DNA of 64,000 nucleotides from Devosia sp. FKR38 (GCF_005222805.1 NZ_STGC01000005.1:1340456-1404455); one strand, 5' to 3'; positions 30,251-41,416 are shown, counted from the stretch's first letter. A program made the numbers and translations. The notes: generated from the letters alone by a model not told the origin.

Positions 30251-31330
30251 ATGCTCGGATACGCCATCAAGCGGCTCCTCAGTGCCATCCCGGTGATCTT
30301 TGGCATTCTGGTAGTCACCTTCTCGCTCGCCCGCCTGATCCCCGGCGATCCGTGCAAGTCGATGCTGGGCGACAAGGCCAGCGCCTCGACCTGCGCCGAA
30401 TTCGTCCGCCATTTCGGCCTGGACCAGCCCATTCCGGTGCAGTTCCTTTATTACCTGCGCGATATCGCCCAGGGCAATTTTGGCAATTCCATCCGCTTCT
30501 CGCGGCCGGTGACGCAGATCATCATCGAGCGCCTGCCCATGACGATGGAACTCGCCCTGCTCGCGCTCATCGTCGCCACGCTGGCCGGCATCGCCATCGG
30601 CATCTTCGCGGCACGCCGCCACAACACCGCCGCCGATGTTGGCACGATGGCGCTAGCCAATGTCGGCATCGCCATGCCCATCTTCTGGCTCGGCCTGATG
30701 ATGGCCTATGTCTTCGGCGTCATGCTCAAGGGCACGCCTTTGTGGCTGCCGCCTTCTGGTCGGCTGAGCGCGGGGCTGAGTTCAGTCCCTTTCTATGAAG
30801 TCTGGCAGTGGGATCTGGCCAAGGACACGTTCGGCGCCAAGTTCTTCGAGTTCGTCTCCAATTTTTACATCTTCAACGCGCTGATCACCTTCAACTGGCC
30901 GATCTTCACCGATGCCTTGCGCCACATGGTCCTTCCGGCCCTGGCGGTCGCGACGATCCCCATGGCCGTAATCGCCCGCATGACCCGTTCGTCGCTGCTG
31001 GACGTGCTGGGGCGCGATTATGTTCGCACTGCCCGCGCCAAGGGCGTGCCCGACAACAAGGTCGTGCGGCGGCACGCCCTGGGCAACGCCATGCTGCCGG
31101 TGGTGACAATTCTGGGATTGCAGATGGGCGCCCTGCTCAGCGGCGCCGTGCTGACCGAGACCGTGTTCGGTCTCGCCGGTGTGGGGCGCATGCTGGTCGA
31201 GGCGATCTTCGCGCGCGACTACCCGATCGTGCAGGCGTTCACCGTGATGATCGCCACGATCTATGTCGTGGTGAACCTGATCGTCGACCTCTCCTACACC
31301 TACCTCGACCCCCGCGTCCGGCCGCAATAG
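30251..31330 (+). CDS. Peptide ABC transporter permease (DppB/OppB-like)
   Basis: This inner-membrane permease of 359 residues starts MLGYAIKRLLSAIPVIFGIL and contains the BPD_transp_1 region with the EAA-type loop (DYVRTARAKGVPDNKVVRRHAL near residue 260), which contacts the ATPases. About six helices are predicted. It is slightly longer than DppB because of a periplasmic insertion around residues 160-215 (LWLPPSGRLSAGLSS and beyond). It pairs with the DppC-like protein encoded 8 nt downstream. Confidence 0.94.
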   Translation: MLGYAIKRLLSAIPVIFGILVVTFSLARLIPGDPCKSMLGDKASASTCAEFVRHFGLDQPIPVQFLYYLRDIAQGNFGNSIRFSRPVTQIIIERLPMTMELALLALIVATLAGIAIGIFAARRHNTAADVGTMALANVGIAMPIFWLGLMMAYVFGVMLKGTPLWLPPSGRLSAGLSSVPFYEVWQWDLAKDTFGAKFFEFVSNFYIFNALITFNWPIFTDALRHMVLPALAVATIPMAVIARMTRSSLLDVLGRDYVRTARAKGVPDNKVVRRHALGNAMLPVVTILGLQMGALLSGAVLTETVFGLAGVGRMLVEAIFARDYPIVQAFTVMIATIYVVVNLIVDLSYTYLDPRVRPQ

Positions 31331-31338
31331 GACCTGAT

Positions 31339-32292
31339 ATGACCAGCCTGAACTCCGCCAGTGCCAATGCGGCCACTATCTTGATCGAGGATGGACTGCT
31401 GGGCGACCCGGTCCCGCTGTGGAAGCAGACCCTGAAGCGCCTGCTGCGCAAGCGCTCGGGCCAGGTCGGCCTCTTCCTGATCGGCTTCATGGTGCTGGTC
31501 GCGATCTTTGCCCCGATCATCGCCCCCTATGATCCCAACGAGGTCCTGATCGGGATCGAACAGGTCAAGCGGCGCGATCCACCCTGCATCCATATGCTCG
31601 GCTGCGACACCGCCAAGCCGCAGCACATCATGGGGATCGACGGCAATTCGCGCGACGTCTTCTCGCGACTGGTCTTCGGGTCGCGGATCAGCCTGATGAT
31701 CGGTGTCGTGACCGTTTCCATTGCGCTGATCCTCGGCGTGTTCCTTGGCGCCGTCGCCGGCTATTTCGGCGGCTGGACCGACAATCTGATCATGCGGTGC
31801 ATGGACGTTATCCTGGGGTTCCCCTCGCTCCTGCTGGCCATCGCCATCGTGGCTGTGCTCGGGCCAGGCATCATCAACGCCCTTCTCGCCATATCGGTAG
31901 TTTCCGTTCCCGGCTATGCCCGCGTCACCCGGGCCAGCGTGCTGTCGGTGAAGTCACAGGACTTCGTCGCCGCCAGCCGCGTTTTGGGTGGCAGCAAGTG
32001 GCGGATCCTGTTCACCCGCGTGCTGCCCAATGCGCTGACCCCGATCGTCGTCCTGGCGACAATGGGTGTAGCAGGCGGCATTCTCGAGGCCGCTGGTCTG
32101 AGTTTCTTGGGACTGGGCGCCCAACCGCCGACCCCGGAATGGGGCACGATGCTGGGAACCGAGAAGGACCAGATGTTCTCCTCGCCGCATCTGGTGTTCT
32201 TCCCCGGCATCGCCATCGTAGTCACCGTGCTCGGCTTTAACCTTCTTGGCGACGGATTGCGCGATGCGCTTGATCCGCGACTGAACAGCTGA
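31339..32292 (+). CDS. Peptide ABC transporter permease (DppC/OppC-like)
   Basis: This is the second permease subunit, 317 residues, with the OppC N-terminal segment (KRSGQVGLFLIGFMVLVAIF) and five further helices with an EAA loop (VKSQDFVAASRVLGGSKWRI). Between TM1 and the core is a periplasmic stretch with two Cys (PPCIHMLGCDTAKPQ) replacing the usual short GTDELGRD region, although GNSRDVFSRLVFG is retained. That Cys pair parallels the Cys-rich binding protein and may form a disulphide in the periplasm. The start ATG at 31339 was chosen over a long upstream frame that runs inside dppB. Confidence 0.94.
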   Translation: MTSLNSASANAATILIEDGLLGDPVPLWKQTLKRLLRKRSGQVGLFLIGFMVLVAIFAPIIAPYDPNEVLIGIEQVKRRDPPCIHMLGCDTAKPQHIMGIDGNSRDVFSRLVFGSRISLMIGVVTVSIALILGVFLGAVAGYFGGWTDNLIMRCMDVILGFPSLLLAIAIVAVLGPGIINALLAISVVSVPGYARVTRASVLSVKSQDFVAASRVLGGSKWRILFTRVLPNALTPIVVLATMGVAGGILEAAGLSFLGLGAQPPTPEWGTMLGTEKDQMFSSPHLVFFPGIAIVVTVLGFNLLGDGLRDALDPRLNS

Positions 32293-32302
32293 GGTGGAGC
32301 CG

Positions 32303-33315
32303 ATGAGCGAACCCATCCTTCAAGTGCGCGACTTGAGCACTGTCTTTTCCACGCGCTCAGGCACGGCTCAAGCCGTGGACAGTGTCAGTTTCGAGATCGC
32401 TGCGGGCAAGACGCTGTGCATCGTGGGCGAGAGCGGCTGCGGCAAATCAATCACCGCGCTGAGTGTGGCCGATCTGGTGCCCTACCCGGGCGCGGTGACT
32501 GGCGGCGAAGTGCTGCTCGCCGGCGTCGACCTGCGCAAGATGACGCCTGCGGAAATCAGCAAAGTCCGCGGCAACCGCCTGTCGATGATCTTTCAGGATC
32601 CGTCGTCGTCGCTCAATCCCGTTCACACCGTCGGCCGCCAGATCGCCGAGGTTTACCGGTTGCACAAGGACATGGACGCGCGGCAGGCCGAAGCAGCTGC
32701 CATACGGCTCCTGACCGCCGTAGGCATCCCTGACCCGGCGCGCCGGATGAAAGCCTACCCGCACGAGATGTCCGGCGGCATGGCGCAGCGGATCATGATT
32801 GCTATGGCGCTCGCCTGCGAACCGGAGGTGCTGATCGCCGACGAGCCAACGACCGCGCTGGACGTCACCATCCAGGCCCAGATCCTGGACCTGATGCGCC
32901 AGCTGCAAAGCGACTACGGCACAGCCATCATCCTGATCACCCATGACCTCGGTGTTGTGGCCGAAATGGCCGACCATGTGGCCGTCATGTATGCGGGCCA
33001 GATTGTGGAACATGCCGATGTGCGGACGCTGTTCCGATCCCCCCAGCACCCCTACACCAAGGCCCTTCTCCGCTCTGTGCCCCGCATGGATGCCGGCACG
33101 GAGATGCTCGAAGTGATCGAGGGACGCGTACCCCAGTTGACCAACCTGCCCGAGGGCTGTCGGTTCGCCCCGCGCTGTTCGGCGCGACGCAGCGCCGACG
33201 AGCCGCGCTGCACCACCACTGTGCCCCCGCTGCTACCAGTCGGGGTTGAGCATAGCTGTCGTTGCTGGCTGACGGCGCCAGCGGCCGGCGAAACGCGAGA
33301 AAAGGCAGAACTGGC

Positions 33316-33319
<4 letters not shown>
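32303..33319 (+). CDS. Peptide ABC transporter ATP-binding protein (DppD/OppD-like)
   Basis: This cytoplasmic ATPase subunit has Walker A GESGCGKS, the signature [14 protein letters not shown], Walker [13 protein letters not shown], and the C-terminal oligopeptide-transporter extension with a Cys motif ([18 protein letters not shown]) typical of DppD/F iron-sulphur-like tails. The ATG at 32303 is preceded by a GGTGGAG site; a GTG 9 nt earlier is the alternative. Its last codons overlap the next ATPase gene as ATGA. The two ATPases should form a heterodimer driving the DppBC-like permeases. Confidence 0.94.
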
Positions 33320-34326
<1,007 letters not shown>

Positions 34327-34809
34327 CTGGGCCGGAAACCTGGACACCGGACCGGCATGGCAGGCCATTAGCGGTAGCGGCCTCTGGCCTCTTGGGGCTC
34401 TCGATCTCGGCCAAGGGACCAGCAGTCCGCCACGACCGTGCCCATGATGTCCTCGGTTCACTTGGGGAAGGCCGGCTTCAGGGGCTGTTCGCGGTTGAGC
34501 CCAGGGTGATCCAGGCATCGCAGGCGTTGAGAGTCAAGAATCGGGACAGTTGACCGCAATCGGCTGGACCGGCCCCGCCAGCGGCGCCAAGGCGCCAGGA
34601 CCCGGCCGGGCAGATCGCGCTCGGCAAGGGGTTGCCGGTCATTTGCAGCTACCGGCCACCGGTAGTGGCTATGGGAGGCGGCCCCGGCTTGCTGAGATCG
34701 TCATGCCTGCGGCGGCGCCTTATGTCGCGATCCAGCGCGCGGAACGCAGCATCGCCGAGGAGCCATAATCCGGCTGCTATGGCCATGACGTCGCACAGGC
34801 CCGTGACCG
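34327..34809. other. Intergenic region between importer operon and autotransporter
   Basis: About 480 nt where two operons converge. I see no strong hairpin with a T-run, no RNA gene, and no reading frame with recognisable features; short open frames here have no family traits. Confidence 0.4.
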
Positions 34810-37800
34810 CTAGAACCGACCGATAAGCCCCAATCTGGCGCCGACCGATCTTTGGCCGTCCCCCTCGACGTTGAAATTCACCCCGAGATCGATGTTGAGT
34901 GCCTGGCCGAGTTCGGCGGACAGTCCGGCGGAAACCTGCCCAAAGGCCCCAGAGCCGTGGCGCGCCGCAAAACCGGCCGTCGCGCCGAGCTTGGGCGTCA
35001 GCGACAGGCCGCTTTCAAGCAGGAATTGCCGGGCGATCTCCAGACCGACGCTGGCGCGCAATTGTTCACTGGTGAACCCTGGCAGGCCGATCACACCGCC
35101 CGTGCCGTTCGAAATGTCATAGTCGCGCACGGTCTCAGACAGATAGACAGCACGCAGCTTGGGCGTGAGGAACGTCACCTCATCCAGGCTCCAGCGCCCC
35201 ATGATGGCGGTGTCGAACAGCCAACGGCTGGTGGCAAATGTGCCGCGCCAGAACTGGGTATTGATCGTGTTGCCCGAACCGCCATACAGCAGGCTCGTGT
35301 CCCAAAACACGTTTTCACCAAGTTCGAACGAGGCATAGGGGCCGGCCAGCCAGCCGTTGCCTGTCAGGGTCGTGTCCGGCCCACTTGGGTCTGTCATGCG
35401 GTCATAGTGAAATGAGAACCCCAGCAATGCCTTTTCTGTGAGCAGATAGTCTATGCCGGCCGAGACCGTTGCCAGGCTGCCCCACTTGCCTGCGTTCTGC
35501 GCACGGTTGTGGGCCCAAAAGGTCCCGTCGAGCCAGATGTTGAGAGGCGTTAGGTTATCCTGCGCCCGCCCATTGGCGGCATCGTCTGCGGCCTGCATCT
35601 GTGCAAGGCTGGTGGAAACCGCCATTCTTACCCCATCCTGCGCGGGTGCCATGCGCGCCGTGATCGGATCGATGGCCATCCCCATTTGACGGCGCTGTAT
35701 CAGGCCGGGAACCTTGATGGTGGAGGCGATCATGCTTTGACGCGACTGCACAAACCCGGAAACCAGATTGTCGATGTCCTTGGCGACGGCCGCTGCTGAG
35801 AAGCCGACATTGTAGGTGACGGTGCCGGTATTGGAGATGCCCAGAGCACTGGTAAGACGGAAACCAACGCGCACCAGACCAGAATAGGCGGGGTTCGGGA
35901 TGAACTTCAAATACCACCCCGTCGGTGTCGCGCCGCCGGACTGGGCAAACTCGCCATTGACGACCTTGACGGTGCCCGCATTGGGCGGCTCGACAAAGGT
36001 CAGGTCGCCAGACACGAAGGGACCGCCGGTCGCGCCAGCCGCCAGGTTGACGTTGGGTGGGCTCGAGCCGGACGGAACCGACACGACCTTGTTGTCGACC
36101 GTGACGGCCCGGGGTTTCACCTTCAACGTGAAGCTGGCGGTACCGATGACACCATTGTTGGCGCGAACCTGGATCGAAAAGGCATAGTCGCCTTCCGACG
36201 CAGCCGCGAGAGGCCCCGTGAGTTCACCCGTCGAGATATTCAGGGTCATGCCATTGGGCAGGCTGCCTGAAGTGAGGCTGTAGATCAGCGGCGCTACCGC
36301 GCCGGTGGCGGAAATGGTCTGGCTATAGGCCTCGCCAGCCATGGCCTCCGTCAGCGCTCCGCCACTTGGCGACAGGGAGAGCGCGACCGGCTGCGGCGCT
36401 ATGGCCAAGCTATAGTTGGCCGATCCGGTCACGCCATTGGCGTCCGTGGCCGTGACAGTGAACGTCGCATTGCCGGCTGCAGTCGGTGTGCCGGAGATGC
36501 CGCCGCTCGCGGTATTGAGGCTCAATCCAGCCGGCAGAGAACCGGAGGTGACGGCATAGCCATAGGGCGCGGCACCGCCCGAGGCGGCAACCGACTGGTT
36601 ATAGGCTGTGCCAGCTGTCGCCGAAGTCAGCGCGCCAGCCGATGGCGAGAAGGCGAGAGTTGGCGCCGAGACGGTGATGCTTACCATGGCCGGTGCGGAC
36701 GTCCCACTGGCATTGGTGGCGGTATAGGCAAAGCTGTCGGTGCCGGAGTAGCCAGCGGTCGGCGTATAGGTGATGGCGGTCCCCGAAGCCGTGGCAGTGC
36801 CATGGCCGGCGGCCGTGGTTATCGCCACCGACGCAGCCGCGCCCCCGGTCAGGTTCAACGTAATCGCATTGTTCGAAGAGTTGGCGGCGACCGTGGCAGT
36901 GACCGCATTGGCGACGGGAGCCAGTAATGCCGCCACCGGCGTGACGCTGTTGGACGCCTGCGAGGCTGAGCCGGGGCCGACACCATTGGTGGCGACCACG
37001 CTGAACGTATAGGCCGTGCCATTGGTCAAGCCAAAGACGGTAATGGGGCTGGCCGAACCGGTTCCGGTGGCGCCCCCCGGGCTTGCGGTCACCGTATAGC
37101 CGGTAATCGCCGCGCCGCCATTGCTGGATGGCGCGGTGAAGGTCACACTCGCCTGGGCATCGCCAGCAGTCGCGGTTCCGATCGACGGCGCGCCGGGTGC
37201 CGTGGCAGCCACGGCCAGCGTATAGTTCGCCGATCCGGTGGCGCTGTTGGCATCGGTGGCCGTGATGGTGAAGGAGGCATTGCCGGCCGTCGTCGGCATG
37301 CCGGTAATGGCACCGGTCGAGGTGTTGAGGCTCAAGCCGGCCGGAAGCGTGCCTGCGGTAATGGCATAGGTATAAGACGCCGTGCCGCCTGAGGCAGCAA
37401 TCGCCTGGTTATAGGCGGTTCCAACACGTGCCGCCGTCAATGCGCCGGCCGCAGGTGCGAAGCCGAAGGTCGGAGCCGTGACGGTGACGGTCACAGTGGC
37501 TGGCGTGGATGTGCCGCTGGTATTGGTGGCGGTGTAGGTAAAGCTGTCGCTGCCAGAATAGCCTGTCGTCGGCGTATATCGGATCGTGGTCCCCGACGCC
37601 GTGGCCGTGCCATGCGAGGCAGCCGCGCCGATGGCAACGCCCGAGGCCGCACCGCCGGTCAGGTTCAGCGTGATCGCATTGTTCGACGAGTTGGCGGCGA
37701 CCGTGGCGCTGACCGCATTGGCGACGGGAGCCGGCAATGCCGCCACTGGCGTGACGGAGTTGGACGCCTGCGAGGCTGAGCCGGAGCCGACACTGTTTGT

Positions 37801-38643
37801 GGCAGTCACGGTGAAGGTATAGGCTGTGCCATTGGTCAGGCCCGTCACGGTGATCGGGCTGGCCGAGCCGGACTTGGTCGCACCACCGGGACTTGCAGTG
37901 ACGGTATAGCTGGTGATCGCCGCGCCACCATTGCTGGCCGGGGCGGTAAAGGTCACCGTCGCCTCCGCGTCGCCGGCCGTCGCGGTGCCGATCACCGGCG
38001 CGCCGGGTGTGATGACGCCGCCAACCGAGCAGGTGATATTGAAGGTCAGCGTGTTGGCCTGGTTGCCCTGATTGTCGGCATCCAGATACACGGAAAGATA
38101 TCCCGGCACTTCGCCAGCGACGAACGTGTGCGAACCCGACACATTGAAGTTGCCGCCATTGCGCGGGCTGTTGTCGGCCTCAACGATGATATCACCATTG
38201 GCGCCATAGCCGAGCGATATTGTGGATGAATTGCCATTCGGGCCATTGCCCGTCGAGGAGGCCGACACAGTGATTGTCTCACCCTCGGCCAGGCTGAAGA
38301 ACTCATAGTTCTGAAGGCGGCGCTGACCATTGGCCGGCGCCCAGGTCTGTGACCCCAGGGTCGAATTGATGGCGGTACAATCGTTCGACAGCGCATAGGC
38401 GGGCGCAACGGCCAAGCTGACAGCCAGTGGAATGGCAAAGAGGGCGCCCAGAACAGTCCGTAGGACGCGGTTGTACCCGCCGGTACGGCCTGCCGTTGCC
38501 ATGCCCAAGCTCGCCAGCGTAATCGCCAGCAGCCCGATAAGGCCGGTTTTCACCACTCTTGCCAGGCGCTTCAGCCAGATGCCAGCACAGTGCATCACCG
38601 TCGCCAGAAGACGCACACCATCAAACGCGTTAACGAAGCCCAT
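34810..38643 (-). CDS. Autotransporter with repeated Ig-like/FN3 passenger
   Basis: This is a large cell-surface protein of about 1277 residues. A signal region ends in AVSLAVAPAYA. Then come a Cys-containing beta domain, an FN3 repeat, a cadherin-like/Ig repeat (NSSNNAITLNLTGG), a putative-Ig repeat (YNQAIAASGG, LPAGLSLNTSTGAITG), and a second copy of all three. A third putative-Ig repeat, a linker (KDIDNLVSGFVQSRQSM) and a C-terminal 12-strand-type beta-barrel (about 35550 to 34813) ending in Phe follow. The terminal Phe is the usual barrel-assembly signal. Role inferred: adhesion or surface display. The start is uncertain: TTG at 38706 and ATGs at 38643, 38598 and 38502 all lack strong ribosome-binding sites, and the last alone would give a compact signal peptide. 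Confidence 0.85.
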   Translation of the reverse strand: MGFVNAFDGVRLLATVMHCAGIWLKRLARVVKTGLIGLLAITLASLGMATAGRTGGYNRVLRTVLGALFAIPLAVSLAVAPAYALSNDCTAINSTLGSQTWAPANGQRRLQNYEFFSLAEGETITVSASSTGNGPNGNSSTISLGYGANGDIIVEADNSPRNGGNFNVSGSHTFVAGEVPGYLSVYLDADNQGNQANTLTFNITCSVGGVITPGAPVIGTATAGDAEATVTFTAPASNGGAAITSYTVTASPGGATKSGSASPITVTGLTNGTAYTFTVTATNSVGSGSASQASNSVTPVAALPAPVANAVSATVAANSSNNAITLNLTGGAASGVAIGAAASHGTATASGTTIRYTPTTGYSGSDSFTYTATNTSGTSTPATVTVTVTAPTFGFAPAAGALTAARVGTAYNQAIAASGGTASYTYAITAGTLPAGLSLNTSTGAITGMPTTAGNASFTITATDANSATGSANYTLAVAATAPGAPSIGTATAGDAQASVTFTAPSSNGGAAITGYTVTASPGGATGTGSASPITVFGLTNGTAYTFSVVATNGVGPGSASQASNSVTPVAALLAPVANAVTATVAANSSNNAITLNLTGGAAASVAITTAAGHGTATASGTAITYTPTAGYSGTDSFAYTATNASGTSAPAMVSITVSAPTLAFSPSAGALTSATAGTAYNQSVAASGGAAPYGYAVTSGSLPAGLSLNTASGGISGTPTAAGNATFTVTATDANGVTGSANYSLAIAPQPVALSLSPSGGALTEAMAGEAYSQTISATGAVAPLIYSLTSGSLPNGMTLNISTGELTGPLAAASEGDYAFSIQVRANNGVIGTASFTLKVKPRAVTVDNKVVSVPSGSSPPNVNLAAGATGGPFVSGDLTFVEPPNAGTVKVVNGEFAQSGGATPTGWYLKFIPNPAYSGLVRVGFRLTSALGISNTGTVTYNVGFSAAAVAKDIDNLVSGFVQSRQSMIASTIKVPGLIQRRQMGMAIDPITARMAPAQDGVRMAVSTSLAQMQAADDAANGRAQDNLTPLNIWLDGTFWAHNRAQNAGKWGSLATVSAGIDYLLTEKALLGFSFHYDRMTDPSGPDTTLTGNGWLAGPYASFELGENVFWDTSLLYGGSGNTINTQFWRGTFATSRWLFDTAIMGRWSLDEVTFLTPKLRAVYLSETVRDYDISNGTGGVIGLPGFTSEQLRASVGLEIARQFLLESGLSLTPKLGATAGFAARHGSGAFGQVSAGLSAELGQALNIDLGVNFNVEGDGQRSVGARLGLIGRF
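36395..38010. repeat. Two tandem copies of a ~0.81-kb unit inside the autotransporter gene
   Basis: Copy one (about 38010 down to 37200) and copy two (about 37200 down to 36395) each encode FN3 + cadherin-like + putative-Ig domains in the same order. DNA similarity is high: for example the segment encoding NSSNNAITLNLTGG recurs almost base for base near 36850 and 37670. A third partial unit (putative-Ig only) follows. This is an in-frame internal duplication. Confidence 0.8.
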
Positions 38644-38706
38644 TCTGCCTACACCAGCGCGATCACCGCAGAAACGGCTGATCGCGCCCCGCTCAAACTT
38701 GAACAA

Positions 38707-39197
38707 AGACGCCCGGTTAAATTCGACGGGCGAACTAAAAAATTATTATCTGTCAATGACTTACAGATTCGCAGGCGAGCTGTCTACGGCCCGCCGCTGG
38801 ACCAGAGCCATAGCAAATGCGCTGGTCACAACGCTCCCGTTCGCGTCGTCGTTATGGAGCATGGCGATGAAAACGCCTCGAGAAAACCGCTGCGCCGGTC
38901 TCGAGATTGCGCGTGGTTGCCGCACGGGGCGCCCGCTTTATCGTATCGCTTCGACCTCGGCACATTGCGATATCGACAACAACGACAGTGCCGGAACGGC
39001 CAATACCATTGACGCCTCGGTCACAGGAGAATTCCCAATCGCGACATTGGGTCACAAGGCTGAGGCTGGACGACGAAGCGTGCGAGAAGAGGCGCAAGCG
39101 ACACGCTGGCGTGCCGAACGATTTCAAACAACCGAAACTCGGTCAGCGCAGGAATTGAGACGTCTGGGGATCATTGCGCGCAAACCCTGAGAAAGGG
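38707..39197. other. Intergenic region upstream of autotransporter
   Basis: About 490 nt between the autotransporter and tRNA-Asp. The stretch 38735-38765 is strikingly AT-rich for this genome and is the best place for the autotransporter promoter. Open frames on the plus strand here look non-coding. In many alphaproteobacteria nuo genes follow these tRNAs; they are absent here. Confidence 0.45.
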
Positions 39198-39274
<77 letters not shown>

Positions 39275-39536
39275 AGCGGCGGATGAACTGGTCATCTGCG
39301 CAACGTGGGTGTCGTTTACCGACCAGCCATGAGCAAGTCAAGCGAGCAAATCCACATTGATGCGACATTTTCAAGAAACTGCAGCCAGCTGTGGAAAACC
39401 CCCATGGGATCAGCCGCTAGCACGCGAAACTTGATGTGTAACCTCAGAATCGCGCCGCCGCGCCGCAAACGCGCCTGGCGGTCACCACGGCCGCTGGGGG
39501 CACTGCGTTGGCGTCCGGCGCCACTGAGAGGAGAAA

Positions 39537-39612
<76 letters not shown>

Positions 39613-39683
39613 GCAGGGCATTGCCGCTGCAAGGTGGCCCTGATTAAGGGCCCTGCCCCAAGCCGTCAACCGGCAAAATGAAA

Positions 39684-39709
39684 GGCCCCGGCGCAAAGCG
39701 CACGGGGCC
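39684..39709 (-). terminator. Rho-independent terminator of the HU gene
   Basis: On the minus strand GGCCCCG-T-GCGC pairs with GCGC-CGGGGCC around an AAA/TTT loop, 28 nt after the HU stop codon, followed by a T-rich stretch. One base is unpaired. Confidence 0.8.
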
Positions 39710-39736
39710 GATCAAAAAGTTCAAACAGAACCGATC

Positions 39737-40009
39737 TTAGTTGATCGCGTCCTTCAGGCCCTTGCCGGGCTTGAACTTGGCCTGATTGGAGGCCGGAATC
39801 TGGATCTCGGCGCCGGTGGCCGGGTTGCGACCGGTCGAAGCCTTGCGCTGCGACACGGCAAAAGTGCCAAAGCCAACCAGACGAACTTCGTCGCCGGCCT
39901 TGAGGGTGTTGGTAATAGCTTCAAACACTGCGTCAACCGCTTCAGCGGCCTGAGCCTTGGTAATCGTCGCTTTGTCGGCGACAACGCCAACCAGATCGTT
40001 CTTGTTCAT
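39737..40009 (-). CDS. hupB: HU family DNA-binding protein
   Basis: This 90-residue nucleoid protein bends DNA and acts as a dimer. The sequence MNKNDLVGVVADKATITK is the usual HU start; the DNA-binding arm carries VGFGTFAVSQRKASTGRNP with the intercalating Pro, and the C-terminus ends in NQAKFKPGKGLKDAIN. It is HU rather than IHF by its arm and termini. It lies upstream of the two tRNA genes and downstream in map order from lon, a common alphaproteobacterial arrangement, though two efflux genes now separate it from lon. Confidence 0.97.
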   Translation of the reverse strand: MNKNDLVGVVADKATITKAQAAEAVDAVFEAITNTLKAGDEVRLVGFGTFAVSQRKASTGRNPATGAEIQIPASNQAKFKPGKGLKDAIN

Positions 40010-40207
40010 TGCGTTTCCTCACAGTGAAGTGCCCGCCCTCGCTGGCGAACTTTAAAACGCGGCAACCCTTGGTCGATTCTGGACCAAACGCAAGGATTTC
40101 CGGGCTTGAGGCGAGGCCGGACGGTACAAATGCGTTAATGAACCTGAAAAACCGGGCGAGCAAGTCCGGATTGTGCCCATCCCAAGGTTTTCCGGGCTTT
40201 TCCGCGC

Positions 40208-41416
40208 CTATTCCGCCCTATCGGCAGCCGGCGCCGTCTCGCGCGGCAAGCGGCCGATTCCCAGCATCAGCGGCAGCGCCAGCAGGTAGACGCCAATGGC
40301 CACCAGCCAGATCATGCCTGGCCAATCGGGCCGCACCACAAAGTAGATGGTGCTGAAAAATACCGGCCCGAACACCGCCGAAAGGCTCACCAGACTGGCC
40401 AGAACACCCTGCAGCTGCCCCTGCCGTTCGCCATCGACCTGGCGGGTGGTCAGCGATTGCAGCGCCGGCATGCCGATGCCACCCATGGCGAACACCGGCG
40501 CCATGGCAAACAGCACCCAGCCAAACGGGGTGAAGGCCAGTGTCAACATGGCGCCGATCTCAAAGGCCATGCCCAGCAACAGCGAGCGCCGCTCGCCCAG
40601 CCGCGCCACCACCGGTCCAGTAAGAAAGGCCTGCGCCAGCGCATGGAATACGCCGAACGCCCCCAGCGAGAGGCCGATGGTCAGCCCGCTCCACTGGAAC
40701 ACATCTTCCGAATAGACCGCCCAGGTGGTGCCATAGATGGTGCCGACGAAATTGAGGATGACGAACAGGCCCATCAGCGGGATCAGCGCCTTGAAGGTCA
40801 GCGCCCAACGCAGCGGCGTGAAGGGGTTCAGCGTATCCAGCGTGATCTTTCCGCCCGCCGCGCCCGGACGCGATTCGGGCAGCAGGAACAGCGCGACCGC
40901 GAAATTGGCGCCATTGAGCACGGCAGCGGCGATGAACGGCGCCCGCACCCAGAAATCGCCCAGCAACCCACCCAGCACCGGCCCGATGATAAAGCCGATG
41001 CCGAACATGGCGTGGAAATAGCCGAATCGCTTGGCGCGCTGCTCTTCGCTGGAAATGTCGGTGATATACGCAGTCGCCACAGCCATATTGGCGCTGCTGA
41101 TGCCGGCAATGGCCCGGCCCAGCACCAGCATCCACAGATGCGGCGCAAAGGCCATGATGACATAGTCGATGGCCGCCCCAGCCAGCGACAGCAGCAGCAC
41201 CGGACGGCGCCCGAAGCGGTCGCTGAGCACGCCCAGCACGGGCGAGAACAGGAACTGGCAGGCTGCATACAGTGCCAGCATCAGCCCCAGCATGGTCGAA
41301 ATCTGGCTGGTATGGCCCACTTCGCGCAGCAGGGCCGGCAGAATGGGGAAGATCAGCCCGATACCGACGGCATCAAGCATGACCGCAGCAAGGATGACGA
41401 CCAGGGGCTTGTTCAC
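40208..41416 (-). CDS. MFS drug transporter, TetA-like (paralog 1)
   Basis: This 402-residue inner-membrane proton antiporter has about twelve helices. Motif A is SDRFGRRPVLLLSLAG between TM2 and TM3, and the motif-C-like FIIGPVLGGLLG is in TM5. The GTG at 41416 has GGAG about 9 nt upstream and gives a start VNKPLVVILAAVMLD, matching its neighbour's MNKALIVILATVVLD. The two MFS genes share sequence along their whole length, so they are duplicates. This copy lacks a neighbouring regulator of its own, but could be co-controlled by the TetR protein at 43123. Confidence 0.93.
   Translation of the reverse strand: MNKPLVVILAAVMLDAVGIGLIFPILPALLREVGHTSQISTMLGLMLALYAACQFLFSPVLGVLSDRFGRRPVLLLSLAGAAIDYVIMAFAPHLWMLVLGRAIAGISSANMAVATAYITDISSEEQRAKRFGYFHAMFGIGFIIGPVLGGLLGDFWVRAPFIAAAVLNGANFAVALFLLPESRPGAAGGKITLDTLNPFTPLRWALTFKALIPLMGLFVILNFVGTIYGTTWAVYSEDVFQWSGLTIGLSLGAFGVFHALAQAFLTGPVVARLGERRSLLLGMAFEIGAMLTLAFTPFGWVLFAMAPVFAMGGIGMPALQSLTTRQVDGERQGQLQGVLASLVSLSAVFGPVFFSTIYFVVRPDWPGMIWLVAIGVYLLALPLMLGIGRLPRETAPAADRAE

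Noticed and set aside
34327..34809. Short open frames in the gap after the importer operon
   Set aside because: No ribosome-binding sites, domains or signal peptides, and they overlap in several frames.
38432..39190. Plus-strand open frame between the autotransporter and tRNA-Asp
   Set aside because: Overlaps the autotransporter 5' end, has no ribosome-binding site, and its composition is not protein-like.
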